DNA from: Clostridia bacterium
GTDB taxonomy: Bacteria; Bacillota_A; Clostridia; Christensenellales; Aristaeellaceae
DNA length: 15,422 nucleotides
Direction: 5' to 3'
NCBI GenBank assembly: GCA_017399225.1
Contig: JAFQEB010000052.1
Location: 1 to 15,422, forward strand
Made by a program: the position numbers and the translations under genes. This document shows, in pieces, positions 14,110-15,422 of this stretch (the stretch's first letter is position 1; the number at the start of each line of letters is the position of its first letter). The notes under the pieces are model-generated. The model saw only the letters and a list, made by a program, of their open reading frames with translations, did no database searches and was not told the DNA's origin.

Positions 14110-15422
14110 GCCCGTTCTCCGCTTCGTTTGCCGTGCCCACGCGGATGCCGTCGACCTTGCCGTCCTCCGCAGGCTTCTCCTGCTCCAGGATCTCATGCAG
14201 GGTGCGGGGCTTACCAGCGCCGGTCACCTCGGGCATCACGCCGGTGTCCATCAGCGCCACAAACTCCTTGCGGCTGATGGTCTCATGCTTCAGCAGCGCC
14301 TCGGTCAGCAGATCCAGCTTATCCCGGTTCTCCGTCAGCGCCTTGACCGCCAGGCTGTAGCATTCCTCCGCCAGACGCTTGACCTCCGCATCGATGCGGG
14401 CGGCGGTCTCCTCGGAGTAGCCGCGGCTCTGGCCGAATTCCATGCCCACGAACACCTGCTGGTCATTGTCCAGATACACCGGGCCAATGGCGTCGCTCAT
14501 GCCGAACTGGGTCACCATGCGGCGGCACATTTCAGTGGCCTGCTGCAGGTCGCCCGTCGCGCCGGTGCCGAACTCGCCGAACACCAGCTGCTCCGCCGCG
14601 TGGCCGCCCATGAACATGGCGATGCGATCCATCAGCTGGCTCTGCATGAGCATGTCATTTTCGTCGGCCGGCAGGGACAGGGTGTGGCCGCCGGTCTGGC
14701 CGCGGGGTACGATGGTCACCAGGTGCACATCATCCGCATTGGGCAGCATATGGCCCACGATGGCGTGGCCGCCCTCGTGCACCGCCACGATGCGGCGGTC
14801 GCGGTCGGTCACCTTATGGCTGCGCTTCTCCGGGCCCATCTGTACGCGGGCGATGGCGTCCATCAGCAGCTGCTGATCGATCTCCTTCTTCCTCGTGCGG
14901 GCTGCCAGGATCGCCGCCTCGTTCATCATGTTCTCCAGCTCCGCACCGGTGGCGAAGGGGGTGCGCTTGGCGATCACCTTCAGATCCACGTCAGCCGCCA
15001 GGGGCTTGCCCTTGGAATGCACCTTCAGGATCGCCTCACGGCCCTCAAGATCCGGATAATGCACGGTGATGGTGCGGTCAAAGCGGCCCGGGCGCAACAG
15101 CGCAGGGTCGAGGATATCCCGGCGGTTGGTTGCCGCCATGACGATCACGCCTTCGTTGATGGCGAAACCGTCCATCTCCACCAGCAGCTGGTTCAGGGTC
15201 TGCTCGCGCTCATCATGACCGCCGCCCAGACCCGCGCCACGATGGCGGCCCACCGCGTCGATCTCGTCAATGAATACGATGGAGGGCGCGGAGCGCTTGG
15301 CCTGGTCAAACAGGTCGCGCACACGGCTGGCGCCCACGCCCACGAACATCTCGACAAAATCCGAGCCGCTTATGTTGAAGAACGGCACCTTGGCCTCGCC
15401 GGCGACGGCCGTTGCCATGAGC
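14099..15422 (-). CDS. ftsH: ATP-dependent zinc metalloprotease FtsH, N-terminus beyond window
   Basis: Membrane-bound AAA+ protease that unfolds and degrades membrane and regulatory proteins. About 441 C-terminal codons are present; the transmembrane segments and Walker A lie outside the window. Visible AAA parts are [17 protein letters not shown] (pore loop and following helix), Walker [12 protein letters not shown], the second-region stretch [17 protein letters not shown], sensor-1 ATNR, and the arginine-finger box LLRPGRFDR. The protease part has HEGGH (HExxH zinc site) and the third zinc ligand Asp in [11 protein letters not shown]. The C-terminal tail is acidic. The stop overlaps the PHP phosphoesterase start. 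No promoter is visible because the gene start is outside. Confidence 0.97.
   Translation of the reverse strand, partial: LMATAVAGEAKVPFFNISGSDFVEMFVGVGASRVRDLFDQAKRSAPSIVFIDEIDAVGRHRGAGLGGGHDEREQTLNQLLVEMDGFAINEGVIVMAATNRRDILDPALLRPGRFDRTITVHYPDLEGREAILKVHSKGKPLAADVDLKVIAKRTPFATGAELENMMNEAAILAARTRKKEIDQQLLMDAIARVQMGPEKRSHKVTDRDRRIVAVHEGGHAIVGHMLPNADDVHLVTIVPRGQTGGHTLSLPADENDMLMQSQLMDRIAMFMGGHAAEQLVFGEFGTGATGDLQQATEMCRRMVTQFGMSDAIGPVYLDNDQQVFVGMEFGQSRGYSEETAARIDAEVKRLAEECYSLAVKALTENRDKLDLLTEALLKHETISRKEFVALMDTGVMPEVTGAGKPRTLHEILEQEKPAEDGKVDGIRVGTANEAENGHDA

Noticed and set aside
14794..14808. HEGGH instead of the textbook HEAGH in FtsH
   Set aside because: The HExxH zinc motif is intact; the second residue pair varies naturally among FtsH proteins, so it is not a defect. 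Position approximate.

Overview
The window reads as chromosomal DNA of a GC-rich Clostridia (Bacillota) species, probably a gut-type anaerobe. This is inferred from strong AGGAGG ribosome binding sites, TTGACA/TATAAT promoters with 17-nt spacers, a serine T-box riboswitch, an ECF sigma/membrane anti-sigma pair, a VanW-family envelope protein and a class II aldolase. The species cannot be named from the sequence alone. There are eleven protein genes, two of them cut by the window ends (serS at the left, ftsH at the right). No tRNA, rRNA, CRISPR array, transposase or phage gene was seen.

Left part (1-3117, minus strand): serS is preceded by a T-box leader with its own promoter. Next comes an ECF sigma factor gene and a membrane anti-sigma gene overlapping by 4 nt. 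The 5' leader of the sigma gene holds a 92-bp tandem repeat in two full copies. Each copy carries three hairpins and a perfect Shine-Dalgarno sequence, and this is the least explained structure in the window.

Middle part (3058-8214, plus strand): four mostly independent units, each closed by a hairpin. They are a GT2 polyprenyl-phosphate glycosyltransferase, a HerA-like (DUF853) ATPase with an unusual repeat-bearing linker, an EamA/DMT transporter, and cysK (cysteine synthase) with its own promoter and a 12-bp palindrome just after the predicted transcription start.

Right part (8220-15422): a secreted multidomain TlpA-type thioredoxin (minus) is divergent from fba (plus, strongly expressed-type codon use). 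A bicistronic overlap ftsH-PHP phosphoesterase followed by vanW then forms a minus-strand operon. The VanW protein has a 14-residue Gln/Pro/Tyr/Trp tandem repeat in its predicted cytoplasmic tail.

Most genes are housekeeping or envelope-related. The accessory interest lies in the repeat-bearing sigma leader, the disordered and repeat-rich tails of the HerA-like and VanW proteins, and the composite secreted thioredoxin. No complete new defence or biosynthetic system was found.
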